Assembly: GCA_964479665.1 (NCBI GenBank)
Contig: CAYZNN010000003.1
Span: 62,001-126,000, forward strand
DNA from: UBA2287 sp964479665
Lineage (GTDB): Bacteria; Bacteroidota; Bacteroidia; Bacteroidales; Tenuifilaceae
DNA length: 64,000 nucleotides
Direction: 5' to 3'
Under the pieces are notes generated by a model that saw nothing but the letters and a program-made list of their open reading frames with translations, searched no databases and was not told the DNA's origin. Positions 36,076-44,256 of the stretch are shown in pieces (the first letter of the stretch is position 1; each line of letters starts with the position of its first letter). The position numbers were made by a program, and so were the translations under genes.

Positions 36076-37167
36076 CTATTTATTGGTACTCGTAATTGTG
36101 CCCGATATGCGCAGCGTTAAATTTGGACTCTGAGGGTCGTTGGTTATAACAGTTATGGTTTTACTTTGTCGCCCACTGAAGCCAGTTGTTTTAAATAAAG
36201 CTGAAAGCGAACTCTTTTGGCCGGGTTTAATAACCGTAATAACAGGATTCACAGTGGTGCAGCCACAGCTGGCTTTGATTTTACGAATTATCAAATCGCT
36301 TTTACCCGTATTGGTAAACTCGAATTGGTGCTTTATTTCATCGCCCTCATTCACATTGCCAAAATCCTTATTAAGTTCTTTGAATTCGATTCGTGGAGCA
36401 TTTGCCCTTTGAACTTCTGTTAGTGCCGTGAAGTCCTCTTCAATACTTGCACTAATGCTTATTAGGTTGTTTTGAGCGCGTTCACCATTTACTAATACGC
36501 CAAAACGATCGACTACGAACCCCCAGTCGTTTCTTTTTTTCGAATCGAATGTTACTCGTAGAGTTCCTTTTTCTTTTGGTTTTAGTGTTTCGGGGTTGCT
36601 GGAAACTCTCAAATGGCCCGGAACATTCTCAAATGTTAATTTAATTGGCGTATCACCAAAATTGTAAATTCCAATTGTATCCGTAATGGTGTTGGGTATG
36701 AATACCCTATTGAGGCTCATATGCGTAGCGGTTAAACCTAAATTGTTTAGCCTTCTACGGTAAATATCATCGGCTGTTAGCGGACGGGGAATAACATTAC
36801 CTCTAATGGTTAGTACCACTCCCGAAGGGTTCAGGTTGGTGTACACTGTTATTGTTTTGTCAAAAGGACCTGGCCTGCCTTTCGGGTCGTAGGTTGCTCT
36901 AACAAACCCTTTTGCACCCGGGCCTAATGGCTCTTTTGTCCATTCGGGGCTTGTGCATCCACACGAAGAGGCTACTCGAAGAATTAATAGGGGTGATGTG
37001 GTGTCGTTAATCACCTCGAAATCAACCGAAACAGGACCATCTTCCTCATTAAACGTACCAAAATTGTGTGCATTTTTTGGGAAACTTATTCCGCTAACAG
37101 CAACCTGGCCAATTGTAATATGGGAAACTAAATAAAGAAGTATGGTGAATATGAGCTTTCGTTTCAT
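36076..37167 (-). CDS. Secreted DUF1573 protein with two repeats
   Basis: 363 residues with a signal peptide (~1-20). The first DUF1573 unit (~30-125) has FGTFNEEDGPVSVDFEV and ASSCGCTSPEW. A middle Ig-like segment follows (~150-235), and the second unit (~260-360) has FGNVNEGDEIKHQFEF and ASCGCTTVNP. The paired CGC motifs in each repeat are typical of this Bacteroidota periplasmic/surface family, an Ig-like ASPM-SPD-2-Hydin relative. Function is unknown. It lies upstream of the LytTR pair in the same orientation but is separated by 125 bp. Confidence 0.85.
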   Translation of the reverse strand: MKRKLIFTILLYLVSHITIGQVAVSGISFPKNAHNFGTFNEEDGPVSVDFEVINDTTSPLLILRVASSCGCTSPEWTKEPLGPGAKGFVRATYDPKGRPGPFDKTITVYTNLNPSGVVLTIRGNVIPRPLTADDIYRRRLNNLGLTATHMSLNRVFIPNTITDTIGIYNFGDTPIKLTFENVPGHLRVSSNPETLKPKEKGTLRVTFDSKKRNDWGFVVDRFGVLVNGERAQNNLISISASIEEDFTALTEVQRANAPRIEFKELNKDFGNVNEGDEIKHQFEFTNTGKSDLIIRKIKASCGCTTVNPVITVIKPGQKSSLSALFKTTGFSGRQSKTITVITNDPQSPNLTLRISGTITSTNK

Positions 37168-37292
37168 AACTGCGTAGAATTAAATTTTTGCAAAGTTCAA
37201 AATTAGAAAAAAACTAACCAACGTTTAAAGAATTAGCATTTTTTCAAACTACATTCCATTTTTGTTCATTATAGAATTATTTAGAGCAGCCG

Positions 37293-38042
37293 CTAAATTT
37301 TTCCAATAACTTCATCAACAGTTTCTCTTTTTCTTACCGCAACAGGAATTTTTGTACCATCTTTTAGTATTAAATGGGTGTCGGGCTGCTTAATATAATT
37401 TGAAATATAGTTCACATTTACAAGGTGCGATTGGTGTGTTCGAAGAAACCCAGAACCAGTAAGCAGTACTTCGAATTCCTTTAAGGTTTTGGATACAAGT
37501 AATTTGGGGCGATTGTTAAAGAAAAAGAGCGTGTAATTGTTTTGCGATTCGCATCGGATTATGGAACCTAATTCTACAACTTCAATAGAGTCGTTTGTTT
37601 TTAATAGTACTTTTTGCGACTGTCTATTCTCATCCTTAATGTTACTTGCAAAAGCGCTGAGTTTTAAATTCTGTTCTTGCTCCTTTATCGTTTCAGCTAA
37701 TTTTTCAACTGCCTGTTCTAATTCGGTAGGGTCTATGGGCTTTAGTATGAAGTCGATGGCGCTAAATTTGAAAGCACGAATGGCATGCTCCTGGTATGCA
37801 GTAACAATAATAAATTTGAAAAAAACGTGCTGAAACCTGCTAAGTAATTCAAAACCAATGCCATCTGGCATCTGAATGTCAAGAAATACAACATCGGGTT
37901 GGGTTTGCGTTATGAGGTCGAAGGCAGACTGAACATTCCATGCCTGCCCAACTATTTTAACAGATGGACAGTAAAGACCAAGCATGGCAATAAGCGCCTC
38001 TCGGGCTTTGGTTTCATCGTCAACTACAACTGCTTTTAGCAT
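37293..38042 (-). CDS. LytTR-family response regulator
   Basis: 249 residues from ATG 38042 (MLKAVVVDDETKAREAL); TTG 38066 would add eight residues and overlap the kinase gene. The receiver domain has VVVDDE, phospho-acceptor VVFLDIQMPDG (~56) and IVTAYQEHAIRAFKF with the conserved lysine in FILKPID. The C-terminal LytTR DNA-binding domain (~150-249) contains LLTGSGFLRTHQSHLVNV. It pairs with the LytS-like kinase 10 bp upstream. Confidence 0.95.
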   Translation of the reverse strand: MLKAVVVDDETKAREALIAMLGLYCPSVKIVGQAWNVQSAFDLITQTQPDVVFLDIQMPDGIGFELLSRFQHVFFKFIIVTAYQEHAIRAFKFSAIDFILKPIDPTELEQAVEKLAETIKEQEQNLKLSAFASNIKDENRQSQKVLLKTNDSIEVVELGSIIRCESQNNYTLFFFNNRPKLLVSKTLKEFEVLLTGSGFLRTHQSHLVNVNYISNYIKQPDTHLILKDGTKIPVAVRKRETVDEVIGKI

Positions 38043-38052
38043 AATTTCAACA

Positions 38053-38799
38053 TTAAATGGTTGCAATAGGAAGTTTAAATCTGACTAATGTTCCTTTGGT
38101 TTCTCTTGAATTTTCATCCTTCAAATCTATAATTAGCATTTCAATTTCTTGCTTATTGATTTTTTTATAGTTCTTAATCCTTTCCTTCGATATTTTTGTA
38201 GCCAACGATTGGTGCTCTTTCCATTTATGTTGGCTTAGTAACATGGCGTTGTCAATGCCAATACCATTGTCTTCTACTTCAAGAAACAGATTGCTGCCAT
38301 TTAACTGGTAGCGGATCTCGATTTTTCCCTTCGAACTTAGGTGGATTATCCCATGCTCTATAGCATTCTCAATAAATGGTTGGGCAAGCATAGGCGGAAT
38401 AGCCAGTTTTTCTGTATCTAGGTCCGGATCAACAATTAAAGTGTACTCAAATTTTCCTTCGAATCGCAATTCCTGAAGGAGCAAGTAGTATTTAATGGTT
38501 TCGAGCTCTTTTGCTATTGGAATGGTTTCTTGCCTCGAATTTTCCAGCACTAGCCTCACCAGCTTTGAAAAGTTGGAAAGGTATTTCCCTGCAGTATAGG
38601 CGTCGTTGCGGAAAATGTAACTCTGAATGGCCATAAGGGCATTGAATACGAAGTGGGGATTCATTTGCGAAATGAGCAATCGCTGCTCAAGTGCAATTAT
38701 TCTTTTTCGGTACAAAATGCGTTGCAGGCGAATATGTATAATAAGCAGCAATACAATAATAACCCCAACCACTAAAAGTATTTCAAGTCCGCTAAGCAT
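38053..38799 (-). CDS. LytS-like sensor histidine kinase
   Basis: 248 residues from ATG 38799 (MLSGLEILLVVGVII); TTG 38814 is rejected. There is one N-terminal membrane helix and almost no extracellular domain. The HisKA_7TM-type H-box QMNPHFVFNALMAIQSYI carries the phospho-acceptor His (~49). The HATPase_c domain has N-box FIENAIEHGI and G1 VEDNGIGIDNA. The lack of a sensory domain suggests that it senses through a partner, possibly the TonB receptor encoded 52 bp upstream. Confidence 0.92.
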   Translation of the reverse strand: MLSGLEILLVVGVIIVLLLIIHIRLQRILYRKRIIALEQRLLISQMNPHFVFNALMAIQSYIFRNDAYTAGKYLSNFSKLVRLVLENSRQETIPIAKELETIKYYLLLQELRFEGKFEYTLIVDPDLDTEKLAIPPMLAQPFIENAIEHGIIHLSSKGKIEIRYQLNGSNLFLEVEDNGIGIDNAMLLSQHKWKEHQSLATKISKERIKNYKKINKQEIEMLIIDLKDENSRETKGTLVRFKLPIATI

Positions 38800-38850
38800 A
38801 GGATTCTTTTGCAAACCAAATGTACTTAAAAAAACGGGAATAATGAAGGG

Positions 38851-41358
38851 CTAAAAAGTGGCTGTTAGTTTCAAATTCAACCTTCGGGATGTGAGGTAGT
38901 TGGGTACTGCATATAGACCCGACTGATTACTTTGGTTAGCAACTGTTTGCACCCACAGGTACGAAATGGTATTGTTAAAATCGAAAAGATTAAAAATTTC
39001 GAGGCCAATCCAAAAGCTCTCGAGCCACTTTTGTGTTTTCAAATAGTTGAAGTTGCTGCCCTTTTTGTCCTTTAAAATAGCAGTAAAACCCATGTCAACC
39101 CTTTTGTACGAGGGCATTCGTCCTACCAAATCGTAACGGTCGGTACGGGGCATACTAAAGGGGAGGCCTGTTCCGTAGTGCCCACTGAGGTGCACCCTGA
39201 GGTTAGGTCTGTTGGGTACATAGTCCTGAAAGAAAACTCCAAAGCCCAGCCTCTGATCGGTAGGCCGGGGATAGTACCCAGGGTGCACAGTTTGCCCCTG
39301 TTCATTTTGGTAAGAATCGTTCTTCATGTCTTCGTATGTACGCATTATTGATATGCTTGCCCACGATTGGGCACCTTCAACAAGTTCACCATTAATCTTT
39401 AGGTCAATTCCCTGAGCATAACCATTTGCCAAGTTGTCGCCAGCATAGCGAACTCGAACATTATCAACTTTGTAAGGAATAATATTATTGAGAATTTTAT
39501 GATACACCTCGGCCTGAAATTTAAAGGGCCTATTCCACGATTCGAATTGGTATTCGCTTCCCAATACAATATGTATAGCTTCTTGCGAACGTATGTTCCT
39601 GTTCAAATTGCCCTGTGCATCCCGAAACTCCTTATAAATCGGAGGTTGATGGTAGTATCCACCCGAAAGGTGAAACGATAGGTTTTTAAGACCCGCTGGG
39701 GTTATCATTAGGTAGCCTCGAGGGCTAAGGGTTATGTTTTTGTTGTAGTCCCAATACGAAACTCTAACACCAATAGTTGTTGAAGCTTGCAGGTTGCCAA
39801 TGTTGAACTTAACACCGTTCTGTACAAATGCATTTACTCTGTTGGTAGCTGTAGAGTTTACCGACTTTAACCAGTGAGACATAATGAGTTGGTTGCCGTT
39901 ATATGGAATTGCATAGCCCGAAGAATCGATTAGTTCCCATTCCCTTATCGATTCGTCCATTATTTCACGCTGAAAACGGATACCCCATTTCAGCCTACTG
40001 CTTCCGGTGGCGTAGGTTCCTATATGCTCGGCCCTTGCAATAAAAACATCCAGAAAATTTCGGGCATGAGTTAAAAAGCCTCCAATTCCAACGTTTATTG
40101 CACTGTCGCCATAGGTGGAAGAACCCAGCGTATTATCGAGTTCATTTATCAGGTACTGCCCCAGAATATCAAAGGTCTCCGATTCACGTGCAACGTAGCT
40201 ACCTGCAATGAATTTAAGCATAACCGACTCGGTAGGTCTGTACTCAGCAGCCAATGAACCTTGGGCCGTTTCGAACCTATTAACTTCTTGTCCCTCGTAA
40301 AAAACTTTAAGTTGCAACGCATTGGTAAAGGTTCCAAACCGGGTTTCTCTCTCCCTTGGTGTAAACTGATAGCTGTTGCTGGAGTAGTTCCCCAGTAAGG
40401 TTAATTGAAGTTTTGGGCTAATTCGATAGTTTAGGTTTGTTTGGAAATCGAGAAATGTGGGTTTGTAATCGCCTTTCTCATCGAGGGTGCCAAGCAAATA
40501 TTCCGATGTTTTGTAACGTATTCCAGTTAAATGAGTAAACCGGTTGCCCGCAAGGGTTCCCTCGGCTAGTGCCGAAGCTCCCAATAGGCTAAACTCTGCT
40601 TTGGCGGCATTTTCACTGGGGCGCCGATAACGAATGTTAAGAACCGACGACATTTTATCGCCAAACTCAGCATTGAATCCCCCCGCCGAGAACTCAACGG
40701 ATTCAACCATGTCGGAATTAATAAAACTTAAACCTTCTTGCTGGCCCGATCGAATAAGGAAAGGACGATAGATTTCAACGTCGTTTACATATACCATGTT
40801 TTCGTCGAAATTTCCCCCTCTAACGGAATATTGAGAACTTAACTCGTTGGCCGATGAAACACCGGGCATCGATTTAAGAATGGCTTCGAAACTCCCCGAT
40901 GCGTTGGGTATGTGCTTAATGTCTTTGTGCTCAATTCGTTCAATATTGCCAAACTGTTTTTGTGTGGCAACAACCGAAACGGCATCGATCGTTTGACTCT
41001 CTGTTGCAAGTGTTACAATTAATTCTTTTCGCTCACCAGGTGCAAGTGCCAATATTATAGTTTTATTGGCAAAACCCAAACTCGAAACTTGTAATGTAAT
41101 GCTGTCGGAACTTGGAACAGTGATTTGGAACAAGCCTAAATGATTGCTAGATACACCAATGGTTGTTCCTTTAACCGAAATGGTTGAAAATGGGATGGCT
41201 TCTCCAGCTTCGCTAACCACCTTGCCAATAACCCTTGCCATGCTCTGGGCGTAGGAAAGTTTGACTGCACCTAAAACAGGGGCAAACAGCAAAATAAAAC
41301 AAACGAACTTCACAGAATGCCGAAGTAGTTTGCCATTTAAAAATTTAATTGCAGACAT
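38851..41358 (-). CDS. TonB-dependent receptor with carboxypeptidase-like N-terminal domain
   Basis: 835 residues with a signal peptide (~1-37). A CarboxypepD_reg-like beta-sandwich (~38-125, ARVIGKVVSEAGEAIPFSTI) precedes the plug (~150-240, IKHIPNASGSFEAILKSMPG, YSVRGGNFDENMVYVNDVEI) and the barrel, which ends in LKLTATF. It is not a typical SusC because there is no adjacent SusD. The receptor is followed by the LytS/LytTR pair on the same strand. A -7-like TAGTTTTG (minus strand, 41408-41415) lies 50 nt before the start. The ligand is unknown. Confidence 0.9.
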   Translation of the reverse strand: MSAIKFLNGKLLRHSVKFVCFILLFAPVLGAVKLSYAQSMARVIGKVVSEAGEAIPFSTISVKGTTIGVSSNHLGLFQITVPSSDSITLQVSSLGFANKTIILALAPGERKELIVTLATESQTIDAVSVVATQKQFGNIERIEHKDIKHIPNASGSFEAILKSMPGVSSANELSSQYSVRGGNFDENMVYVNDVEIYRPFLIRSGQQEGLSFINSDMVESVEFSAGGFNAEFGDKMSSVLNIRYRRPSENAAKAEFSLLGASALAEGTLAGNRFTHLTGIRYKTSEYLLGTLDEKGDYKPTFLDFQTNLNYRISPKLQLTLLGNYSSNSYQFTPRERETRFGTFTNALQLKVFYEGQEVNRFETAQGSLAAEYRPTESVMLKFIAGSYVARESETFDILGQYLINELDNTLGSSTYGDSAINVGIGGFLTHARNFLDVFIARAEHIGTYATGSSRLKWGIRFQREIMDESIREWELIDSSGYAIPYNGNQLIMSHWLKSVNSTATNRVNAFVQNGVKFNIGNLQASTTIGVRVSYWDYNKNITLSPRGYLMITPAGLKNLSFHLSGGYYHQPPIYKEFRDAQGNLNRNIRSQEAIHIVLGSEYQFESWNRPFKFQAEVYHKILNNIIPYKVDNVRVRYAGDNLANGYAQGIDLKINGELVEGAQSWASISIMRTYEDMKNDSYQNEQGQTVHPGYYPRPTDQRLGFGVFFQDYVPNRPNLRVHLSGHYGTGLPFSMPRTDRYDLVGRMPSYKRVDMGFTAILKDKKGSNFNYLKTQKWLESFWIGLEIFNLFDFNNTISYLWVQTVANQSNQSGLYAVPNYLTSRRLNLKLTATF

Positions 41359-41484
41359 TTAATAGAAACAAGTATTTTGCTATTTACTAACATAAGAATG
41401 AAAACAGCAAAACTAGTTTAAAATTGTACTCATTCCGAAATTGTGGTCAATTAATTGTGATTGCAATTCGTTGAAACCAGCTTG

Positions 41485-41546
41485 TTGTGCGACAAAAAGG
41501 CATGCGCAGCGGTTTTTGTAGGACAAATTGGCTGTTTCTTTATTTG
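41485..41546 (+). promoter_or_regulatory. hsp20 promoter with two TTGT-N3-ACAA operator-like sites
   Basis: TTTG (41515-41518), 20 nt, then TTTATTTG (41539-41546; one mismatch to TAnnTTTG). Two palindromes of one pattern occur: TTGT-GCG-ACAA (41485-41495) and TTTGT-AGG-ACAAA (41515-41527). Their centres are 31 bp apart, about three helical turns, and the second covers the -33 box. This is the layout of a dimeric regulator pair. Confidence 0.5.
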
Positions 41547-41595
41547 GAATGATTTTAGATAATATGGGCTCGTAAAAATTAACTAACTAAATAAC

Positions 41596-42036
41596 ATGAA
41601 TATGACACTAATTAAATTTTCCCGTCCATATAGCAATGGATTGCAGTATGGAAACGATTTTTTCAACAACTACATGGCTTCTTACTACAATAATGGGCCA
41701 CTCAAATTATTAAATCCGGCAGCTAACATTTTCGAAGAAACTTCGCAATATCGAATTGAGTTGGCAGTTCCAGGGTACAACAAATCCGATTTCAATATTC
41801 AAATTGAAAAAGATGTGCTAACCATTTCTGCAAAGAATGAAGCCCCTTCATTAGAAAATGCAAAAATTATCAGAAACGAATTTGTTCAGAATGGTTTTGA
41901 GAGGCGTTTTGCTCTGGGTAATACAGTTGATACCTCGAAAATTGAAGCCACTTACAGTAATGGAATTCTCGAATTAACCTTAGGAAAAGCCGAGCACGCA
42001 ATTCCTAAGCCACCTAAAACAATTGATATAAATTAA
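41596..42036 (+). CDS. Hsp20 small heat-shock protein
   Basis: 146 residues. The alpha-crystallin domain (~45-135) has PAANIFEETSQYRIELAVPG, KDVLTISAKNE and the terminal ATYSNGILELTLGK; a C-terminal IPKPPKTIDI tail holds the I-x-I/V-like anchor. An ATP-independent holdase. It is monocistronic, between a two-palindrome promoter region and a strong terminator, which fits stress-induced expression. Confidence 0.94.
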   Translation: MNMTLIKFSRPYSNGLQYGNDFFNNYMASYYNNGPLKLLNPAANIFEETSQYRIELAVPGYNKSDFNIQIEKDVLTISAKNEAPSLENAKIIRNEFVQNGFERRFALGNTVDTSKIEATYSNGILELTLGKAEHAIPKPPKTIDIN

Positions 42037-42053
42037 ATAATAAAACACTACCT

Positions 42054-42086
42054 AAAAAGGGCGGCCAATACAAAACCGCCCTTTTT
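42054..42086 (+). terminator. Terminator of hsp20
   Basis: AAAAAGGGCGG (42054-42064) pairs with CCGCCCTTTTT (42076-42086) across an 11-nt loop. Confidence 0.92.
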
Positions 42087-42133
42087 CTATTAATATCCAT
42101 GCCGTAACGAGGCGCATTATTTTCTGTTTTTAG

Positions 42134-42173
42134 TTTGACTATTAAGCCATAATCAGTATTTTCGTGGCTTAAT
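42134..42173 (+). promoter_or_regulatory. Promoter of the DUF349 gene with an overlapping inverted repeat
   Basis: TTTG (42134-42137), 19 nt, then TATTTTCG (42157-42164), one mismatch from TAnnTTTG. A perfect 9-bp inverted repeat, ATTAAGCCA (42141-42149) with TGGCTTAAT (42165-42173), spans from just after -33 to about +1, a classical operator position. It could alternatively be a hairpin in the 5' leader if transcription starts upstream. Confidence 0.45.
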
Positions 42174-42224
42174 TCATTGCAATCTTTCAGAGGATGAGTT
42201 AAATAATTACTTAACCAAAACGAA

Positions 42225-44240
42225 ATGGATACAAGTAAACCTAATGATCAGATCGGAAACGATCGGTTCGGCAACGCCGAAAGTACGCCTAATGCCCCAA
42301 TTGTTGAGAGCGCTGAAAATATTATGCAGCCAACAGGCATTGAGCCTGAAGTTACTGAAGAAAAGGTAATTGAAGCCCCAATTGAATCGCATGACGATGA
42401 AGAGACCGAGGATCTACAGCCAATTGCTTTGGATGAAGAGTTTGAGGCAGACGTTGTAGACGAAGACGAAGAAGAATTTGACGATGAGCAGGACGATTCT
42501 GACCCAAAGGCTGCGATTGATTATTCGCAACACACACGTGAGCAGCTTGTAGATGCTCTAAAAGTTTTACTCGATGTAAAGTCTGCTCAACGCATTAGAG
42601 GTGAGGTGGAGAGCATAAAAATAAATTTTTACAAAAAGTTAAAAGCCGAGGTAGAGAAAAAACGGAAGGATTGGGCCGAAGGAGGTGGTAACATTGAGGA
42701 GTTTGAGATTCCCGAAGATAGTATGGAGCCACAACTTAAAGAATTGTTGAAACAATATAGGGAACTAAAAGCCAAAACCAACCGTGAGCTTGAGGACCAA
42801 AAGTTTAAGAACCTCGAAGTTAAACAGGCAATTATAGAACAAATAAAGGATCTTGTTAATAAAGGCGAATCGGTTAATCAAACTTTTCAAGAATTTCGGG
42901 AATTACAGCAACGCTGGCGCGAGGCAGGCCCCGTTCCTCAGGCGAACCTCAACGATTTATGGGAGAATTACCACCACCATGTTCAGAATTTTTACGATTT
43001 CGTTAAAATAAATAAGGAGCTTCGCGACTTAGACCTGAAGAAGAATTTGGAAGAAAAAATAAAACTGTGCGAAAAAGCCGAAGAACTTATTCTGGAACCA
43101 TCTATTGTTAATGCTTTCATAAAACTTCAGAAGTATCATAACTCGTGGCGTGAAATAGGACCCGTACCCAATGAGAATAAAACTGAAATTTGGGAGCGAT
43201 TCAAAGAGGCAACGGCAATTATAAATCGGAAGCATCAGGAGCATTTCGAGAAACTTCGCGACGAGCAAAAAGCAAATTACGATGCCAAAAAAGCTCTGTG
43301 CGAAAAAGCAGAGGAATTGGCAGCCCTGGTAATTAGTTCCAACAAGGAGTGGAATAAGCGATCAAAAGAGATGATTGAGTTGCAAAAAGTTTGGAAAACC
43401 ATTGGTTTTGCTCCAAAAAAGGAAAACAACAGGGTTTACGAACGATTCCGTAGCGCATGCGACTCTTTCTTTAGCAATAAACGCGACTTTTATGAGGACT
43501 CAAGAGAAGAGCAGCAAAATAATTTGCAACTTAAAATGGAACTTTGTCTACAAGCCGAATCCCTTAAGGATAACAACGATTGGAAGAAAACTGCCGATGA
43601 GATGATTGCTTTGCAAAAACGTTGGAAAGAAATTGGCCCAGTTCCCCGTAGGCAAAGCGACGAAGTTTGGAAACGTTTCCGGGCCGCTTGCGATGATTTC
43701 TTCAATCGGAAATCGAAACATTTTTCTCAAGTCGATAATAAGTACGAAGAAAACCTTAAAGCCAAAGAAGATCTGATTGCAGAAATTGAGAACTATCAGG
43801 TTAGCGACGATTTAGAGGCAAACCTTCAGGCACTAAAGGATTTTCAGCGCCGTTGGAGCGAAATTGGTTTTGTACCCATTAAGAAGAAGGAGGAAATTCA
43901 AAAACGCTACCGCGAAGCGCTCAACAAGCATTTCTCGAAAATCAATGTCGACGAGTCGCGCAAGAGCATCATGCGTTTCAAATCGAAGATTGATACGGTG
44001 CACGGAAAACCCAAGCAGGAACAAAAACTTCGAAGCGAACGCGATAGGCTTTTCAATCAGTTGAAACAAACCGAAAGCGATATTATACTTTGGGAAAATA
44101 ACATTGGCTTCTTTTCCAAATCGAAAAATGCCGAGCAGCTTATAAAGGATGTGGAACGCAAAATCGAAAAGGCTAAAGAATCCATAAAACTAATCGAGGA
44201 GAAAATACGGTTAATAGATAAGATGGAATCCGAATCGTAA
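42225..44240 (+). CDS. DUF349-repeat coiled-coil protein
   Basis: 671 residues. A very acidic N-terminal ~100 residues (DEDEEEFDDEQDDSDP) precedes five DUF349 repeats, recognisable by the W-x-x-x-G-x-V/A-P motif: QRWREAGPVP, NSWREIGPVP, KVWKTIGFAP, KRWKEIGPVP and RRWSEIGFVP. A C-terminal coiled coil follows (~590-671). It is a cytoplasmic protein of unknown role, widely conserved in Bacteroidota. It is followed 16 bp later by pyrG, so the pair may be co-transcribed. Confidence 0.88.
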   Translation: MDTSKPNDQIGNDRFGNAESTPNAPIVESAENIMQPTGIEPEVTEEKVIEAPIESHDDEETEDLQPIALDEEFEADVVDEDEEEFDDEQDDSDPKAAIDYSQHTREQLVDALKVLLDVKSAQRIRGEVESIKINFYKKLKAEVEKKRKDWAEGGGNIEEFEIPEDSMEPQLKELLKQYRELKAKTNRELEDQKFKNLEVKQAIIEQIKDLVNKGESVNQTFQEFRELQQRWREAGPVPQANLNDLWENYHHHVQNFYDFVKINKELRDLDLKKNLEEKIKLCEKAEELILEPSIVNAFIKLQKYHNSWREIGPVPNENKTEIWERFKEATAIINRKHQEHFEKLRDEQKANYDAKKALCEKAEELAALVISSNKEWNKRSKEMIELQKVWKTIGFAPKKENNRVYERFRSACDSFFSNKRDFYEDSREEQQNNLQLKMELCLQAESLKDNNDWKKTADEMIALQKRWKEIGPVPRRQSDEVWKRFRAACDDFFNRKSKHFSQVDNKYEENLKAKEDLIAEIENYQVSDDLEANLQALKDFQRRWSEIGFVPIKKKEEIQKRYREALNKHFSKINVDESRKSIMRFKSKIDTVHGKPKQEQKLRSERDRLFNQLKQTESDIILWENNIGFFSKSKNAEQLIKDVERKIEKAKESIKLIEEKIRLIDKMESES

Positions 44241-44256
44241 TTCAATTTATTTTACC

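Noticed and set aside
41480..41530. CIRCE element upstream of hsp20
   Set aside because: The palindromes are TTGT-N3-ACAA, not the 9-bp inverted repeat with 9-nt spacer of CIRCE.
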